Of a stretch of DNA of 8,174 bases, positions 5,875-8,174 are shown piece by piece (positions within the stretch are counted from its first letter, which is position 1; the number at the start of each line of letters is the position of its first letter). Position numbers and translations under genes: made by a program. The notes under the pieces were generated by a model. It did not search any database, was not told the origin of the DNA, and worked only from the letters and a program-made list of their open reading frames with translations. Source of the stretch: Rhodanobacteraceae bacterium. Lineage in GTDB: Bacteria > Pseudomonadota > Gammaproteobacteria > Xanthomonadales > Rhodanobacteraceae. The stretch lies in NCBI GenBank assembly GCA_012270595.1, contig JAAXIA010000213.1, positions 1 to 8,174 on the forward strand, given 5' to 3'.

Positions 5875-6639
5875 TTGAACATCGTATCGATACCCGCACT
5901 CACCGATAACTACATCTGGTTACTGCATGACGATCATGCATCGGCACTCATTGTGGATCCAAGTGCCAGTGCCCCAGTCGAAACGGTGCTTACGACACTG
6001 GGGTTGCGCCTTAAGGCTATTTTGATCACCCATCACCACCTTGATCACACGGCTGGCGCCAAAGCACTACGCGATCGCCTGGACGTCCCGGTCTATGCGC
6101 CGCAAGATAGGCGTATTGAAGCTGCTACGCATCGGGTGACTAACGGCGACGAACTGTATTTCGTCGCGCCAGCCGTAAAATTTCGTGTACTGGCGGTACC
6201 CGGGCACACGCTTAGCCATGTGGCGTATGCGGGGGAAGGCCTGCTTTTTTGTGGCGACACACTATTTAGCCTTGGTTGTGGTCGCCTGTTTGAGGGTAGT
6301 CCAGAGCAAATGCTGGCCTCACTGGATCGGCTGGCTGCACTGCCTGATGCCACCCAGGTATGTTGCGCGCACGAATATACCGCCGCCAATGCACGCTTCG
6401 CTGCTCTGGTCACGCCGGAAAACACTGCACTAGCCTTGCGTACTCGCCAGGTTGCCGCCCTGCGTGCAGCCGGCAAACCCACCCTGCCTGTTTTATTGGC
6501 AGGCGAAAAGGCAACCAATCCGTTTTTGCGAGTCGATCATACGGAAGTTATTGACTGGTGCGCACGGCAAGGCGTGGCGACAGAAAGCAGAACGGTACGT
6601 TTCGCCGCACTGCGCAAGGCCAAGGACGTCTTCAGTTAA
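5875..6639 (+). CDS. gloB: Hydroxyacylglutathione hydrolase (glyoxalase II)
   Basis: Hydrolyses S-D-lactoylglutathione to D-lactate and glutathione, the second step of methylglyoxal detoxification, in the cytosol. The 254-residue product has the usual length and both domains. The metallo-beta-lactamase fold (1 to about 170) contains the binuclear metal ligands: His53, His55, Asp57 and His58 in THHHLDH, His111 in VPGHTLSHV, Asp128 in FCGDTLFSLGCGR, and His166 in CAHEYT. The helical C-terminal domain has the glutathione-binding region around EKATNPFLR (211-219) and ends in RFAALRKAKDVF. Translation starts at TTG behind AGGGGG; MNIVSIPALTDNYIWLL is the normal family N-terminus. The gene diverges from the methyltransferase remnant and converges on ppiD with 38 bases between their stop codons. 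Confidence 0.96.
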   Translation: MNIVSIPALTDNYIWLLHDDHASALIVDPSASAPVETVLTTLGLRLKAILITHHHLDHTAGAKALRDRLDVPVYAPQDRRIEAATHRVTNGDELYFVAPAVKFRVLAVPGHTLSHVAYAGEGLLFCGDTLFSLGCGRLFEGSPEQMLASLDRLAALPDATQVCCAHEYTAANARFAALVTPENTALALRTRQVAALRAAGKPTLPVLLAGEKATNPFLRVDHTEVIDWCARQGVATESRTVRFAALRKAKDVFS

Positions 6640-6649
6640 GTCATTCACT

Positions 6650-6664
6650 ACGGAAGGCATCCGT
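6650..6664. terminator. Small inverted repeat between convergent gloB and ppiD
   Basis: ACGGA (6650-6654) and TCCGT (6660-6664) form a 5-bp perfect stem with a 5-base loop in the 38-base gap between the two stop codons, where a shared two-way terminator would be expected. No T-run of useful length follows on either strand, so the call rests mainly on position. Confidence 0.25.
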
Positions 6665-6677
6665 TAAATAGCCAGGA

Positions 6678-8174
6678 TTAAAGGCGATCTTCGTCGATCT
6701 TTATCTTCGTGTTTGCCTTAAGCATATCTAGAAATCCCTGTATGCTGACGCTGCCATAGCTTTGCGCCAGAACCAGGCGCTCCTGCGCGCGCTCCGTAGC
6801 CGTTATTGCTGACAGATCACCCGTATGTACGCGATCCACAGCAAGCAGGGCAAATGCACCGGCACCTAGGGAAACGGCGGCATACTGCGATTTTCCTTTG
6901 ACTGGATGGGGCAATAAAAAAGCTTCACGACGTAATACTGCCGGGATCAGGGTGCCCTTGTCCTTTTTACCTGAGTACGCAGCTGCGACCCGCTTAAGTG
7001 CTTTCACGCTGTGCACCGTCATACCCCGGGCGCGAGCCAGTGCCGCCATGGTCTTGCCCTTGCGCAAACACAGCAACAACGCATGGGCACGCTTTCTGGC
7101 GACGGCCAGCAGATGATTGTGCACAATGATCTGCCTGATGGTATCACTGACCTGAGCCAAAGGTTTCGCCGCTTTGGGTACATGCTTGTCGACACGCACC
7201 ACGACGGCATCATCTTTACCCAGATTAATAAGACTGGAATTGTTACCCTGGGCCAGCACATCATCCGAAAAAGCGGCTTTGATAACCTTTGGATTCGCGG
7301 CGATATCCGTGCCGCCATGACGTGAAAACAGCCTGGTATACCGAATGGGCAGTTTCAAGTTGCTGGCGGCAGCATCCAGGGAGGTCGGGGTCTGGTAGGT
7401 TGCATCGGTCAGTCGTCCCGCCAAATCGTTAAACTGACGCGCGCGTATCGTCTTGGCTGCCTCCCGTTCCAGCTCGGCGCGCGCTGCTTTAAACGTTTTA
7501 ATCTTGCCGCGGCGAATGTTGCGCAGATAAATAATATGGTAGCCATCAGAGGCCAGCACCGGACTGGAAATCTGTTCTTTCTTTAGTCCAAACAAGGTAT
7601 GGTCGAAGGCTGGACCGGCCAGACCGCGCGCCATCCAGCCAAGATCGCCACCGTGTTTCCTGGATCCCAAATCATCGGAATACTTCTTTGCCAGCGTGGC
7701 GAAGTTGGCCGCTGTCGCCCTGGCTGAAATACGTTTGGCTTTGGCCAAGGCCGATTTCTTTTGTGCCAACGAGGCGTTCTTGGACAGCGCGATCAGAATA
7801 TCTGAAACCTGCCGCATCTCAGGTTTCACGAAGCGTGATTTTTCCCGCTCATAACGCTGCCTGAGCTGGTTCTCATCCGGTATGGTCCTGGATGGGATAT
7901 CCAGGTCACTGATTTCAATGTACTGGAGCGCAACTTTCTCTGGTCGCATAAAATCAGCCAGATGCGCTTGATAATAGTTGGCGATTTCAGCTTTGCTTAT
8001 CGTTTTTCCGGGCAGCTTGTCCGGCCTGGAAACGATGACATAACGTATATCGCGCTGTTGCCTTTGCAGTTGCAGATAACGATCAACATCGGCATCAGTG
8101 ATGAGGGCCGTACCGGCGATGGCCTTGGGTAGCAAGGTCACCGCCATATTGGCGCGTTGTCGTTGTTCAAACAG
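6678..8174 (-). CDS. ppiD: PpiD-type periplasmic folding factor (SurA N / parvulin family), C-terminal part
   Basis: PpiD is anchored in the inner membrane and helps outer-membrane and secreted proteins fold as they leave the Sec translocon. The frame runs off the right edge with no start; 498 residues are visible, and the membrane anchor and first part of the chaperone region lie outside. An internal ATG at 8147 is only nine codons in and is not the start. Visible are the end of the N-terminal chaperone region (FEQRQRANMAV, then TDADVDRYLQLQRQQRDIRYVIV), a parvulin domain at about 120-220 (with FATLAKKYSDDLGS, GGDLGWM and GYHIIYLRN), and a long C-terminal region ending in YGSVSIQGFLDMLKANTKIKI, typical of PpiD tails. 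The first parvulin histidine (ASHIL in active enzymes) is Asp here (QVSDILI), so isomerase activity may be weak or absent, as proposed for many PpiD proteins. SurA is less likely because only one parvulin domain is seen. Confidence 0.88.
   Translation of the reverse strand: MFEQRQRANMAVTLLPKAIAGTALITDADVDRYLQLQRQQRDIRYVIVSRPDKLPGKTISKAEIANYYQAHLADFMRPEKVALQYIEISDLDIPSRTIPDENQLRQRYEREKSRFVKPEMRQVSDILIALSKNASLAQKKSALAKAKRISARATAANFATLAKKYSDDLGSRKHGGDLGWMARGLAGPAFDHTLFGLKKEQISSPVLASDGYHIIYLRNIRRGKIKTFKAARAELEREAAKTIRARQFNDLAGRLTDATYQTPTSLDAAASNLKLPIRYTRLFSRHGGTDIAANPKVIKAAFSDDVLAQGNNSSLINLGKDDAVVVRVDKHVPKAAKPLAQVSDTIRQIIVHNHLLAVARKRAHALLLCLRKGKTMAALARARGMTVHSVKALKRVAAAYSGKKDKGTLIPAVLRREAFLLPHPVKGKSQYAAVSLGAGAFALLAVDRVHTGDLSAITATERAQERLVLAQSYGSVSIQGFLDMLKANTKIKIDEDRL

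Noticed and set aside
5684..5878. Plus-strand frame of 64 codons upstream of gloB
   Set aside because: Its product resembles nothing known, it overlaps the gloB start, and the region is the natural place for divergent promoters.
6093..6518. Minus-strand frame of 141 codons opposite gloB
   Set aside because: It is antisense to the metal-binding core of gloB and has the biased composition of a shadow frame.
1..8174. CRISPR arrays, insertion sequences, toxin-antitoxin pairs or defence genes
   Set aside because: No spaced direct repeats, transposase motifs or terminal inverted repeats were seen, and apart from the left 126 bases and short gaps the window is filled by recognisable housekeeping and catabolic genes.

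Overview
The window looks like chromosomal DNA of a gammaproteobacterium. The best evidence is the block gloB / methyltransferase / rnhA / dnaQ, a neighbourhood also known from E. coli (gloB, yafS, rnhA, dnaQ), together with a close match of the DnaQ protein to the enterobacterial family. Species cannot be told from this sequence.

Layout, left to right. Positions 1-126 are very G+C-rich (about three quarters by hand count), carry strong small inverted repeats and hold no gene I can identify. A tRNA-Gly with anticodon CCC (127-200, minus strand, CCA encoded) follows, and the composition drops sharply on its 5' side. Positions 201-512 are A+T-richer and appear non-coding. Next comes a minus-strand tyrosine-degradation operon, in transcription order hpd (3703-2579), hmgA (2566-1193) and maiA (1139-513). 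These take 4-hydroxyphenylpyruvate through homogentisate and maleylacetoacetate to fumarylacetoacetate. The last enzyme, fumarylacetoacetase, is not in the window. Upstream, also on the minus strand, lie dnaQ (DNA polymerase III proofreading subunit) and rnhA (ribonuclease HI), overlapping by 4 bp. Just before rnhA is a decayed YafS-like methyltransferase gene (5660-5016) with two in-frame stop codons. A divergent intergenic region separates it from gloB (glyoxalase II, plus strand, TTG start). The right end is the 3' part of ppiD, a periplasmic folding factor, minus strand, running off the window.

Most of the window is ordinary housekeeping and catabolic sequence. I did not find a new biological system. 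The points most worth a second look are the methyltransferase pseudogene, the absence of fahA from the homogentisate operon, and the abrupt composition change at the 3' end of the tRNA gene, a common place for mobile elements to insert.
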